Shown piece by piece: positions 52,190 to 62,978 of a stretch of 64,000 nt of DNA. The notes beneath the pieces are model-generated. The model had not been told where the DNA came from. It did not search any database and was given only the letters and a program-made list of their open reading frames with translations. Numbering within the stretch: the stretch's first letter is position 1; each line of letters starts with the position of its first letter. The DNA lies in assembly GCA_050110875.1 (NCBI GenBank), contig CP188828.1, forward strand, positions 434,001 to 498,000, in the 5' to 3' direction. The translations under genes were made by a program, and so were the position numbers. Origin of the DNA: Methyloligella sp050110875. Lineage in GTDB: Bacteria > Pseudomonadota > Alphaproteobacteria > Rhizobiales > Methyloligellaceae.

Positions 52190-52680
52190 TTGGACAGTTT
52201 CCTCTTGAAGGCTTCTGCGACGCAGGCCGGCACGAATGGCGTTACGTCGCCTCCCATCTCGGCAATCTGACGAACAAGGGTGGCGGTGATGTGTCGCGTT
52301 CCCGGGGAAGAGGCCAGGAACATGGTCTCCAGCCGGGGCGAGAGCGCGGCGTTCATGCCCGCCATCTGCATCTCATAATCGAAATCGGCGGCATCGCGGA
52401 GGCCGCGGATGATGATGGTCGCCTTCTCCGCTTTGGCCGCATCGACGACGAGCCCATCGAAGGTCGCGATCTTCACATCGAGCCCGGTATCCTTGGCCAC
52501 CGTATGCAGGCTCTGCTTGGCGAGATCGATGCGCTCGCCGGTCGAGAACATGGGCTTCTTCTGGTGGTGCGTGCCGATGGCGATCACCAGCCTGTCCACC
52601 AGCCTGGCGGCCCGACGCACGATATCGACATGACCGAAGGTGATGGGGTCGAAGCTCCCCGGGTAGATCGCGGTCCGCAT
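52186..52680 (-). CDS. coaD: phosphopantetheine adenylyltransferase
   Basis: 164 residues, standard size. TAIYPGSFDPITFGHVDIVRRAARLVDRLVIAIGTH carries the nucleotidyl-transfer GSFDPxTxGH motif; IIRGLRDAADFDYEMQMAGMN carries the RGLR motif and EAFKRKLSK ends the protein. A TFLASSPGTRHITATLVRQIA-type block is also present (MFLASSPGTRHI). It makes dephospho-CoA, the fourth step of CoA synthesis. It starts eight bases after the gyrA stop. Confidence 0.96.
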   Translation of the reverse strand: MRTAIYPGSFDPITFGHVDIVRRAARLVDRLVIAIGTHHQKKPMFSTGERIDLAKQSLHTVAKDTGLDVKIATFDGLVVDAAKAEKATIIIRGLRDAADFDYEMQMAGMNAALSPRLETMFLASSPGTRHITATLVRQIAEMGGDVTPFVPACVAEAFKRKLSK

Positions 52681-52688
52681 GAGAGCTC

Positions 52689-55496
<2,808 letters not shown>

Positions 55497-55878
55497 TGGC
55501 CGAAAACCGTGTGGCTCGAAGGCGGGAAGAAATCGACAGCTGCGCGCGACAAGTATGCACGTCGCCAGTCAGAATTCGGATGCTGCTCGCCGGCCCTGTA
55601 TAGCCGATTTCACGCCGCAACCGCAACTTTTGGAACCGTCATTTGACGGCCTCTTTTTCGGCACTTTTACCTAATTATTTCAACATGTTGCTGAATCAGA
55701 CATAACGTGCCGACAAACCGGCGCGGCCGGTTCGGCATGCGCGGAGCAAGCGGCGACGGGGGACGTCCGGATGGGGAACGATTCTGGCCAGGCAACGTTG
55801 CTGAATTTGATCCGCGCAGACGCAGTTCCAATCCTGTTCCGGGACATCTCGCCAGCCCAAAAAAGCGGAGAAACGACA
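55497..55878. other. divergent spacer between gyrA and the PRC-barrel gene
   Basis: 382 bases without a gene. It contains a G+C-poor stretch (about 55630-55715), which probably includes the gyrA and PRC-barrel promoters. It also holds a small plus-strand hairpin with a T run. An upstream extension of the PRC-barrel frame (from 55771) has no similarity and lacks a ribosome site. Confidence 0.55.
55636..55658 (+). terminator. hairpin with T run in the gyrA-PRC spacer
   Basis: CCGTC-ATTT-GACGG (55636-55649) followed by CCTCTTTTT, with T5 at 55654-55658. The stem is only 5 bp, or 7 with a bulge. No plus-strand gene lies upstream within the spacer, so it would end either a short untranslated RNA or nothing at all. 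Confidence 0.35.
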
Positions 55879-56388
55879 ATGAAACGCATCCTCATCGGCG
55901 TGGCCGCAGGATCGATCCTTTGCGCCGGCGCGGCGCTCGCTCAGCCATCGGAAAACGAGCAGATCACACCGCCGCACCCTACCGAGACCATGGAGCAGTC
56001 GAAGAATTCGGGGCAAGTCAACGGCATACCGGCCAAGACCGCCCGTTTCATCACCGAGCAGAAGACCACCGATGCGCTTGCCAGCGACCTGATCGGCCAG
56101 CCCGTGCTGAACCCGGCCAGAGAGAATGTCGGACAGATCAACGACGTGATCGGCGGGGATGACGGCCGCATCAGCGGCGTGGTGATCGGGGTCGGCGGCT
56201 TTCTCGGTATTGGAGAGAAGAATGTCGCCGTCCATTATGAGGATGTGGTGGTGACGCGGAACGACGACGGCACGATCGAGATCTTCGCCAACCTGACCAA
56301 GGAGACGCTGACAGCCGCCCCGGCCTATCAGACTCTGGAGGATCAGAACGTGATTCGGGAAAACGGCGCGTTGAAGCACGCCTATTGA
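55879..56388 (+). CDS. exported PRC-barrel domain protein
   Basis: 169 residues from ATG at 55879 with GGAG eight bases upstream. A signal peptide (RILIGVAAGSILCAGAALAQ) is followed by a polar linker and a PRC-barrel domain at about residues 60-140: DALASDLIGQPVLNPARENVGQINDVIGGDDGRISGVVIGVGGFLGIGEKNVAVHYEDV. Such exported PRC-barrel proteins are common in rhizobia, often stress-related, without known biochemical function. It probably forms a single-gene unit; the CDF gene begins 75 bases later. Confidence 0.85.
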   Translation: MKRILIGVAAGSILCAGAALAQPSENEQITPPHPTETMEQSKNSGQVNGIPAKTARFITEQKTTDALASDLIGQPVLNPARENVGQINDVIGGDDGRISGVVIGVGGFLGIGEKNVAVHYEDVVVTRNDDGTIEIFANLTKETLTAAPAYQTLEDQNVIRENGALKHAY

Positions 56389-56463
56389 CCGCGGTTGCCG
56401 GACGACCGCCGCTCGGCGACCGCCGGGCGGCCGAATGGGGCATGAAGGGAAAGGGGCAGCGGC

Positions 56464-57426
56464 ATGGCTGCGAGCACGCATAAGGTGATCTACGCGGCGC
56501 TGGGCGCCAATCTCATCATCGCGATCAGCAAGTTCGGCGGTGCCCTGTTCACCGGATCCTCGGCCATGTTCTCCGAGGCGATCCACTCGGTGGTGGATAC
56601 GGGCAATCAGGGGTTGCTGCTGCTCGGCATCAGCCGGTCGAAACGGCCGCCCGACCGGCATCACCCCTTCGGCTACGGCGCGGAGGTTTTCTTCTGGGCC
56701 TTCGTGGTCGCCATCCTGATCTTCGCCGTGGGCGCCGGCATCTCCTTCTACGAAGGGGTGATCAAGCTGCTCGCCCCCCACCCCATCACCAACGCCTATG
56801 TGAACTACATCATCCTGGCCGGCGCGATGGTCTTCGAGGCCTTTGCCTGGTGGATCGCCTACAAGGAATTCCGGGCCGCCCAAGATCCCCAGCGCGGCTT
56901 CCATCCGTTTCGCGCGGTGCGGCAATCCAAGGACCCGACCGTGTTCACGGTGCTGTTCGAGGACACGGCCGCCATGCTCGGCCTGTTGGCGGCGATGATC
57001 GGCGTGGCGCTCAGCGACTTCTTCGGCATTCTCTGGGCGGACGGGGTGGCCTCGCTGGTGATCGCGGCCATTCTGGCGGGCGCCGCCATCCTGCTCGCCT
57101 ACGAGACCAAGGGATTGCTGATCGGCGAGGCGGCAAGCCGAACGGTCACGAACGGTATCCGCGAGATGGTCGAGGCGACCCCCAATGTGCTCCATCTCAA
57201 CGAGATTCGGACCATGCATCTGGCGCCCCAGGAAATCCTGCTGGCGCTCAGTGTCGACTTTGCGGACGAGATGAGCTCGGCGGAGGTCGAAGAGGCGGTA
57301 AGTCAGCTGGAGATCAAGATCAAGAAGCTGCACCCTGCGGTGTCGCGCATCTTCATCGAGGTGCAGTCCGAACGGCGGCACGACCAGTTCGCCAGGGAAG
57401 AGGCCGAGGCGAGGGCCACGTCGTGA
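56464..57426 (+). CDS. cation diffusion facilitator family transporter
   Basis: 320 residues with six membrane helices (about 8-28, 34-56, 78-99, 112-130, 172-190, 195-213). AALGANLIIAISKFGGALFTGSSAMFSEAIHSVVDTGNQGLLLLG carries the HxxxD metal site in helix II, and HHPFGYGAEVFFWAFVVA is the typical loop and helix III. The C-terminal 90 residues form the cytoplasmic metal-sensing domain (VSRIFIEVQSERRHDQ). The metal is not clear from the motifs, though zinc, iron or manganese export is usual for the family. GGAA-type spacing before ATG 56464 is poor. Confidence 0.9.
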   Translation: MAASTHKVIYAALGANLIIAISKFGGALFTGSSAMFSEAIHSVVDTGNQGLLLLGISRSKRPPDRHHPFGYGAEVFFWAFVVAILIFAVGAGISFYEGVIKLLAPHPITNAYVNYIILAGAMVFEAFAWWIAYKEFRAAQDPQRGFHPFRAVRQSKDPTVFTVLFEDTAAMLGLLAAMIGVALSDFFGILWADGVASLVIAAILAGAAILLAYETKGLLIGEAASRTVTNGIREMVEATPNVLHLNEIRTMHLAPQEILLALSVDFADEMSSAEVEEAVSQLEIKIKKLHPAVSRIFIEVQSERRHDQFAREEAEARATS

Positions 57427-57463
57427 CGGCCGGCCGCGCAACCGGCGAGAGGCTTTCGGGCTC

Positions 57464-58645
57464 CTAGGACGCCAGCCGCCTCGCCTTGCGCCGATTGGCA
57501 CGCCACGTCTCGAGACGTTCCCGGCCGCTGGCCATGAGGACCGCGGCGCGCCTGCTCGTGGCGTCTTTCCGCTTGAGGGCCGGATGCTCCACCAGATGCC
57601 AGGAGAGCGCCGCGAGGCCCAAGGTGATGGGAAAGCTGATGGCGAAGAGTGCCGGCGCCGCTATGGTCGGGATCAGCGTGACCACGGTCTGCTGGATCGG
57701 CCAGCAGAGAATATAAAGACCGTACGAATAGTCGCCCAAGCGGTTGAAGCCGCGGATGAACCCGCCCGGCACGAGGGCCGCCCAAAGGACGCCGTAGGCG
57801 AGCGCCAGGCGGAAGGTGAACTCCGCGATCGCCGTCGTGCTCGTCGCCAAGGCCACAACGGCCAGCCCGACCATCCAGATCCAGTTCAGCCGAATGCGGT
57901 CCGCGAACACGAAGAATGCGCCGCCGAGGAAGAAGCTCAGGCCGAAGCGCGCCAGGCTGTCGACCGCCGCGATATGCCCACGGAGGTCGGTGGCGAAGGT
58001 CACGAGCAGATAGGCGGCCAGAAGGCCCGCCAGGGCATAGACGATACGGCGGTCGAGCAGCGCGCCGAGCAGCGCCAGCACGGCCAAAATGCCGTAGCAG
58101 ATCGCCTCGTAGCGGAGGGTCCAAAGGGGCGAGTTCACGATCCCCTTCTCCTCCGGCACGGTCTCGAACACGCCGGGCAGCGGCAGCGAGTGGCTCACCA
58201 GGAAGCCGGTGAGCGGCCCATAGATCCACGCTTTGAGATCGCCGAAATACTCGGCAAAGCTTTTGTCGCTGATCAGAGGGCCCAGCAGGAAGGCGATGGC
58301 GAAGGAGACGGCGAGCAAGGCCGGAAACAGACGCAAGGCCCGGGCCACGGCAAAATCCAGCACGGTCGGCCTGGTGAGCACGCTGCGGGTCACCAGGAAG
58401 CCGGACACCACGAAGAAGACGTCGACGGCGATGCGTCCCAGGGGGAACGTCTCGAAGTCGACGGTCAGGGGCCCCAGCACCAGAAGGCGCGTCTCGCCCG
58501 TTCCGGCAAGCGCGACGGAATGATCCAGCAGCACCACGGCGGCGGCGATGAAGCGGATCAGGTTGAAGTTGTTGTCACGGCCCGACAGGCGCTCGGCAAT
58601 CGTCGGCGCGCCGGAAAGCCGGTTTGCTGGTTTGAGTGGGCCCAT
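57464..58645 (-). CDS. acyltransferase-3 family membrane protein (OafA/YrhL-like)
   Basis: 393 residues, about ten membrane helices. It starts GRDNNFNLIRFIAAAVVLLDHSVAL, with the family His in LDHS, and continues RIAVDVFFVVSGFLVTRSVLTRPTVLDFAVARALRLFPALLAVSFA, containing the FFxxSGF and R-x-x-R-x-xP motifs. Later helices end LGLAALSWHLVEHPALKRK. These proteins transfer acetyl or other acyl groups to surface sugars, often O-antigen or Nod-factor-like molecules. It is 12 kb from the polysaccharide locus and has no glycan genes beside it, so its target is open. Confidence 0.9.
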   Translation of the reverse strand: MGPLKPANRLSGAPTIAERLSGRDNNFNLIRFIAAAVVLLDHSVALAGTGETRLLVLGPLTVDFETFPLGRIAVDVFFVVSGFLVTRSVLTRPTVLDFAVARALRLFPALLAVSFAIAFLLGPLISDKSFAEYFGDLKAWIYGPLTGFLVSHSLPLPGVFETVPEEKGIVNSPLWTLRYEAICYGILAVLALLGALLDRRIVYALAGLLAAYLLVTFATDLRGHIAAVDSLARFGLSFFLGGAFFVFADRIRLNWIWMVGLAVVALATSTTAIAEFTFRLALAYGVLWAALVPGGFIRGFNRLGDYSYGLYILCWPIQQTVVTLIPTIAAPALFAISFPITLGLAALSWHLVEHPALKRKDATSRRAAVLMASGRERLETWRANRRKARRLAS

Positions 58646-58757
58646 GCCGCATTTTAACGGTATGGGCCGAAAGCAGGTCGGTTGATTAGAATCAGCGTTA
58701 AATTTTCCCGCTGTCTTTCAGACTTATGGCAGGGGGCGAAACCGCCTTCGCAGCCGT

Positions 58758-59225
58758 TTAGAAGGGAATCTCGTCGTCCAGCTCCTTGTCGAAGGACCCC
58801 TCGCCCAGCGCGCTGGTGCGGCCGAAATCGCCGCCAGACGAACCGCCCCCGCTATCGCTCATGCCGCCGCCCTGACGGCTGTCGAGCATGGTGAGCGCCG
58901 AATTGAAGCCCTGGAGCACGACCTCCGTCGAATAGCGCTCCTGGCCGGATTGATCTTCCCATTTGCGGGTCTGGAGCTGGCCCTCGAGATAGACCTTCGA
59001 GCCCTTGCGCAGATATTGCTCGGCGATGCGGCAGAGCCCTTCGTTGAAGATCACCACCCGATGCCACTCGGTCCGCTCGCGGCGCTCGCCCGTGTTCTTG
59101 TCGCGCCAGCTGTCGCTGGTCGCCACCCGCAGATTCGCGATCGGCCGCCCATCCTGGGTATGACGAATCTCCGGATCGGCACCGAGATTGCCGATCAAAA
59201 TCACCTTGTTCACCGATCCGGCCAT
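58758..59225 (-). CDS. ssb: single-stranded DNA-binding protein
   Basis: 155 residues from ATG at 59225 with GGAGGTG about five bases upstream; an earlier in-frame ATG has no ribosome site. MAGSVNKVILIGNLGADPEIR, IANLRVATSDSWRDKNTGERRERTEWHRVVIFNEGLCRIAEQYLRKGSKVYLEGQLQTRKWEDQSGQERYSTEVVL is the complete OB fold. The tail is Gly/Ser-rich and ends LDDEIPF, the acidic tip that docks other repair proteins. It covers single-stranded DNA in replication and repair. A candidate LexA box lies 167 bases upstream. Confidence 0.97.
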   Translation of the reverse strand: MAGSVNKVILIGNLGADPEIRHTQDGRPIANLRVATSDSWRDKNTGERRERTEWHRVVIFNEGLCRIAEQYLRKGSKVYLEGQLQTRKWEDQSGQERYSTEVVLQGFNSALTMLDSRQGGGMSDSGGGSSGGDFGRTSALGEGSFDKELDDEIPF

Positions 59226-59556
59226 GCATACACCTCCATCGTCTCGACGCGACGTTCGCGACTGACTTGTCCTCGTCACTTATCCTCTTCACTTGGCCCT
59301 GACCCTACCCCGCCCCGGGGCGCGACCGCCAGAGGGCCAAGCACTCGTCCACAGGCCAGTCTGTGATACTCCCTCGCACGCAATCTTCAATGTACTCTTT
59401 TTGTTCTCGTTCGTCCAGAGGCGACAAACCCTAAGATTGCCCCGCAAGGGTGATATGCCTTATGTAACGGCTGCCCGCCCTCGTGGTTTTAGACAGAGAG
59501 GCCCAGCCGGAACACGCCGCGCTGCGGGCGAAACTCGCTCCGAGAAGAGGATAGGA
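59226..59556. promoter_or_regulatory. divergent spacer between ssb and the MAPEG-like gene
   Basis: 331 bases without a called gene. Frames continue upstream of the MAPEG start, but their content looks like non-coding sequence. It holds the candidate SOS box at 59392-59406 and should carry promoters for both genes. Confidence 0.5.
59392..59406. promoter_or_regulatory. candidate LexA (SOS) box
   Basis: The sequence GTACTCTTTTTGTTC differs by one base from the alphaproteobacterial LexA consensus GTTC-N7-GTTC. It is placed almost midway between the diverging ssb and MAPEG-like starts. ssb and uvrA are usual SOS genes in this group. A single mismatch in a short motif leaves room for chance. Confidence 0.45.
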
Positions 59557-60174
59557 ATGCAGCGTACTGCGCAATCGCATCTCTCCCCTGCGCGCCTGAA
59601 GAAAAGGCGGCGCCAGGACCCGCGCGTCAAATATTTCGGCTTCACCTGGCGCCAGTGGGAATTTCTGTTCGTCCTGTTCGGCAATTGGCTGTTCGCACTC
59701 GCCTTTCTGATCATCTGCAAGATGGTTTGGGATTGGCAGCCGGAGCAGTGGGAGACGACCGGCGACAAGATCGGCCTGGTGATCAAGGATTCGGTGTTCG
59801 CGATCCTGCCGGGGGTGATCGGCATCTGCATCGTCGCCGCGCAGCGGCTCAACCCGAACATGTTCGTCGGCAAGATGGCGAAGCCGAACTCGCCGCTCGA
59901 CATCAACACGCGATTCATCCTGAACACGTTCGAGCAGTTCACCGCCTATTTCGTCGCCCATGCGGCCCTGGCGATCTATTCGCCGGCGGAAGAGGCGCGG
60001 ACGGTGGTGATCCTGACCGCGCTGTTCGTGCTGGGCCGTATCCTGTTCTGGATCGGCTATCACAAGAACCCGCATCTGCGCGCCTTCGGCTTCGGCCTCA
60101 CCTTCTATCCGACGGTGGCGGCCTATATCTGCCTGGTCATCTACATGACCACGGGCATCCGCGTCCCGCTTTAG
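59557..60174 (+). CDS. MAPEG-like membrane protein
   Basis: 205 residues from ATG at 59557, with GAGGATAGGA just upstream. After a basic start (LSPARLKKRRRQDPRVKYFGFTWRQWEF) there are four helices: FLFVLFGNWLFALAFLIICKMVW, SVFAILPGVIGICIVAAQRL, FEQFTAYFVAHAALAIY and TVVILTALFVLGRILFWIGYHKNPHLRAFGFGLTFYP. The RILFWIGYHKNPHLRAFGFGLTF segment and the preceding NTFEQF match MAPEG proteins, a family that includes glutathione-dependent membrane transferases. The actual activity here is unknown. It is divergent from ssb. Confidence 0.8.
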   Translation: MQRTAQSHLSPARLKKRRRQDPRVKYFGFTWRQWEFLFVLFGNWLFALAFLIICKMVWDWQPEQWETTGDKIGLVIKDSVFAILPGVIGICIVAAQRLNPNMFVGKMAKPNSPLDINTRFILNTFEQFTAYFVAHAALAIYSPAEEARTVVILTALFVLGRILFWIGYHKNPHLRAFGFGLTFYPTVAAYICLVIYMTTGIRVPL

Positions 60175-60363
60175 GGGCGCGGATGCAGCCTCGCCTCCCC
60201 CCTTGCAGCGAGAGGGGGTAAACCGCAAGCGCTTCGACAGCCGCCTTACCCTCACCCTTTCTGCCAAGCGACCTGAGCAAGCTCAAGGTCGCGGCGGAAA
60301 GCCCTCTCCCGCAAGAGGAGAGGGAGTCACTCTGCGGCCCTACGGCACTGCTTAGACCCACGT

Positions 60364-60449
60364 CATCCTGAGGTGCTCGCTTTGCGAGCCTCGAAGGAGG
60401 ACGTGGCCCACATGCTTCGAGGCGCGCCTCCGGCGTGCACCTCAGCATG
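60364..60449. repeat. long interrupted palindrome of intergenic repeat type
   Basis: Outer arms CATCCTGAGGTGC (60364-60376) and GCACCTCAGCATG (60437-60449) are complementary except for one base. Inner arms GCCTCGAAG and CTTCGAGGC also pair, and each half contains its own small hairpin (GCTCGC-TTT-GCGAGC). Similar CATCCTGAGG elements are scattered in many rhizobial genomes. It likely folds into a cruciform RNA that could stop transcription from both sides. Confidence 0.7.
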
Positions 60450-60484
60450 CCGAACTCTGAGTGCCTCCGGTGAGCCACAGCATC

Positions 60485-60596
60485 ACCTCTCCCCGATGGG
60501 GAGAGGTCGGATGCGCAGCATCCGGGTGAGGGGGAGAAATATGCGGAGAGTTTGGCACCCCCTCACCCCAACCCTCTCCCCCAAGGGGAGAGGGAG
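60485..60596. repeat. dispersed 0.11-kb intergenic repeat, copy 1
   Basis: It begins and ends with CTCTCCCC...GGGGAGAGG palindromes. A core TGCGCAGCATCCGGGTGAGG lies near its start and AAATATGCGGAGAGTTTGG in its middle. Copy 2 at 62979-63088 is nearly identical: by eye, about four substitutions and a 2-base length difference. It lies just beyond the DUF2585 stop. Confidence 0.85.
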
Positions 60597-60632
60597 CTCC
60601 GCCGAACTAGAAGCCATCCCCAGGCCCCCGCC

Positions 60633-61220
60633 CTACCCGCCGGGCTTGAAGGCGCCGGCCTGCCAGTCCTTGATCCAGTCGAGGGGCCAGAGCAGCATCA
60701 CCACGTTCAGAGTGAGGTTGTCGCGGATCATCACACCGGTGAAGAGCTCCAGGGCGACGGCCACGATGACCGTGAGCCAGACCGGCCATTTCGATGCCAG
60801 CCAGAAGCCCAGCACCATGGCCAGGATGTCCATCACCGAGTTGATGACACTGTCGCCGTAATAATCGAGGGCGATGGTCGCCTCGCGATAGCGCTCGATC
60901 ACCGCGTCGGTGTTCTCCGAGATCTCCCAGGCGCATTCGATCAGCAGGGCCAGAATCAATCGCGCTCCGAAAGAGAGCCTGCGGCCGAAGATAAGCCAAA
61001 GGACGCCGTAGAAGATGAAGCCGTGGATGACGTGGGACGGCGTGTACCAGTCGGTGAGATGCTGGGAATTTTCCGAGCTCACCACCTCGCCGTGCCAGAG
61101 CTTCACATATCCGCATTTGCAGATGGGCACCCGGCCCATGGCGAGCAGGATGGCGGCGGTGGCAAGGACGATGCCGATGGCGGCGAGGAGATAGGCGGTC
61201 TGCTGGCGTGTGAGTCGCAT
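60633..61220 (-). CDS. DUF2585 family membrane protein
   Basis: 195 residues from ATG at 61220. Helices: AYLLAAIGIVLATAAILLAMGR (about 9-30), then ICKCGYVKLWHGEVVSSENSQHLTDWYTPSHVIHGFIFYGVLWLIFGRR, the conserved DUF2585 core with Cys and His residues. RLILALLIECAWEISENTDAVIERYREATIALDYYGDSVINSVMDIL is its most conserved block (ENT/DYYGDS), followed by VLGFWLASKWPVWLTVIVAVALELF. The family occurs mostly in alphaproteobacteria and its function is unknown. It is divergent from the Pif1-like helicase gene. Confidence 0.9.
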   Translation of the reverse strand: MRLTRQQTAYLLAAIGIVLATAAILLAMGRVPICKCGYVKLWHGEVVSSENSQHLTDWYTPSHVIHGFIFYGVLWLIFGRRLSFGARLILALLIECAWEISENTDAVIERYREATIALDYYGDSVINSVMDILAMVLGFWLASKWPVWLTVIVAVALELFTGVMIRDNLTLNVVMLLWPLDWIKDWQAGAFKPGG

Positions 61221-61278
61221 GGCGGCGGAGTTTGGCGGAAGATTCTGGCGGGCGCTATCGCGTCGATGAGTTGTTTCA

Positions 61279-61299
61279 CCTCTCCCCGGCGGGGAGAGG
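61279..61299. repeat. short CTCTCCCC palindrome between DUF2585 and the helicase
   Basis: CCTCTCCCC-GGC-GGGGAGAGG, a 9-bp perfect stem with a 3-base loop. It is the same terminal palindrome that borders the longer dispersed repeats on either side of this two-gene segment. Confidence 0.75.
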
Positions 61300-61393
61300 G
61301 AGCACGCTGCGGCCCGTTGCTCTGCCCTTTCCCACAAGCGTCCCGCCCCCTATCCTCACCGTCCGATCCCAACTTGCGAATCCCGGACCGTCC

Positions 61394-62962
61394 ATGAAAC
61401 AGACCCAAGCCCTGGCGCTGCTCCAGACGGGAATGAGCGTCTTCCTCACCGGCCAGCCGGGCAGCGGCAAGACCCATACGGTGAACCGCTATATCGCGGC
61501 GCTGCGCCAGGCGAAGATCCCGGTCGCCTATACCGCCTCCACGGGAATCGCGGCCACCCATGGCAACGGCATCACCATCCATGCCTGGAGCGGGATCGGG
61601 GTGAATCATTCGCTCACCCGCCGCGATCTCGACAGGATCGCCGCCAACCGGCGCGTGGCGGCGCGGATCGAGCGGAGCCGTGTGCTGATCATCGACGAGA
61701 TCTCCATGCTGCCCGCCTATGCGCTGGACCTGGTGGATGCCGTGTGCCGCCACGTGCGGAAGAACGCTGCCCCCTTCGGCGGGCTCCAGGTCATTCTGGT
61801 TGGCGATTTCTTCCAGCTGCCGCCGGTGGTGCGGCGGGAGGCGAGCGACGCTTCCTTGTTCGGCGACATGGCGGCCGATACCGGCCCGGTCTTCGCCTAT
61901 GGCTCGGCCGCCTGGCGGGATCTGGCGCCCACGGTCTGCTATCTCTCCGAGCAGCACCGCCAGAGCGATCGCGACTTTCTCGACCTGCTCGCCGCCATCC
62001 GCCGGAACGACTGCGCGCGGCATCATCGCGCGGTGCTGGATGCGCGGACGATCCCCCGGGATGCCCTGCCGACCGATTGCACGCGGCTGTTCACCCACAA
62101 CGCTTCCGTGGACGAGATCAACGCCGCCGAGCTGCGCAAGCTTCCCGGCGAGACGAAGCGCTTTGCCATGCAGAGCAAGGGCCCCGAGGTCTTCGTGAAC
62201 ACGCTGAAGCGGGGTTGCCTCTCCCCGGAGCAGCTGGTGCTGAAGGAAGGCGCCGTGGTGATGTTCACCAAGAACGATCCCGCCCTCCGCTTCGTGAACG
62301 GCACGCTGGGCGAGGTGATCGATTTCGACCGGGAGACCGGCCATCCGGTGATCCGCACCCGCTCCGGCAAGACGATCGTCGCCGAGCCGGCCACCTGGAA
62401 GATCGACGAGAACGGCAAGGAGCGGGCCTCCATCATCCAGCTGCCGCTGCGTCTCGCCTGGGCCATGACCGTGCATAAGAGCCAGGGCATGTCCCTGGAC
62501 GCGGCGGTGATCGATCTGTCCCGCGCCTTCGAGTACGGCCAGGGTTATGTGGCCCTGTCCCGCCTGCGGGGTCTCGCCGGGCTTCATCTGCTGGGGCTGA
62601 ATGCCCGGGCGCTGCAAGTGCATCCGGCGGCGGTGGAGCAGGACGAGACCTTCCGGTCGCTGTCCGACACGGCCCTGCAGTCCGCTCAAGCGGCCGGGGC
62701 CGAGGCGATCGCGGCGAAGCAGCGGGAATTTCTCGCCGATGCGCTGGAGGAGGCCGAGACCAGGCAAACCGCCGCTTCGCCGCAAATGGCCGCCGCCCGG
62801 GCCGACGGCCATGCGAAGGCCTATGCGCCCTGGAGCGAGGATGAGGAGAAGGCTCTGGTGCGCCGTCACCAGGCCGGCGAGAGCGTCGCCGCCATCGCCA
62901 CCGCCCATGGGCGCAAGCCCGGCGCCATCCGCTCGCGTTTGAAGAAGCTGGAGCTGCTTTAG
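61394..62962 (+). CDS. Pif1/RecD2-like superfamily 1 DNA helicase with C-terminal HTH
   Basis: 522 residues from ATG at 61394. Walker A is FLTGQPGSGKTHTVNRYIAAL (about 17-37), motif Ia includes VAYTASTGIAATHGNGITIHAWSGIG, Walker B is VLIIDEISMLPAYALDLVD, and GLQVILVGDFFQLPPV is motif III. CYLSEQHRQSD is motif IV, and the late LPLRLAWAMTVHKSQGMSLDAAVIDLSRAFEYGQGYVALSRLRGL contains motifs V and VI. The last 45 residues (WSEDEEKALVRRHQAGESVAAIATAHGRKPGAIRSRLKKLELL) form a Myb/HTH-like unit. A 5-prime to 3-prime helicase in replication or repair is likely. It lies between DUF2585 and uvrA. Confidence 0.9.
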   Translation: MKQTQALALLQTGMSVFLTGQPGSGKTHTVNRYIAALRQAKIPVAYTASTGIAATHGNGITIHAWSGIGVNHSLTRRDLDRIAANRRVAARIERSRVLIIDEISMLPAYALDLVDAVCRHVRKNAAPFGGLQVILVGDFFQLPPVVRREASDASLFGDMAADTGPVFAYGSAAWRDLAPTVCYLSEQHRQSDRDFLDLLAAIRRNDCARHHRAVLDARTIPRDALPTDCTRLFTHNASVDEINAAELRKLPGETKRFAMQSKGPEVFVNTLKRGCLSPEQLVLKEGAVVMFTKNDPALRFVNGTLGEVIDFDRETGHPVIRTRSGKTIVAEPATWKIDENGKERASIIQLPLRLAWAMTVHKSQGMSLDAAVIDLSRAFEYGQGYVALSRLRGLAGLHLLGLNARALQVHPAAVEQDETFRSLSDTALQSAQAAGAEAIAAKQREFLADALEEAETRQTAASPQMAAARADGHAKAYAPWSEDEEKALVRRHQAGESVAAIATAHGRKPGAIRSRLKKLELL

Positions 62963-62978
62963 GTCGGCTAAGCCCAGT

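Larger units (their letters stand above)
60175..60632. other. gene-free, repeat-rich spacer
   Basis: 458 bases between two converging genes, made almost wholly of palindromic elements. The first has arms GCGACCT/AGGTCGC (60268-60292) followed by CCCTCTCC/GGAGAGGG (60302-60324). The second is the long inverted element 60364-60449. The third is repeat copy 1 (60485-60596). No gene is supported on either strand. Confidence 0.75.
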
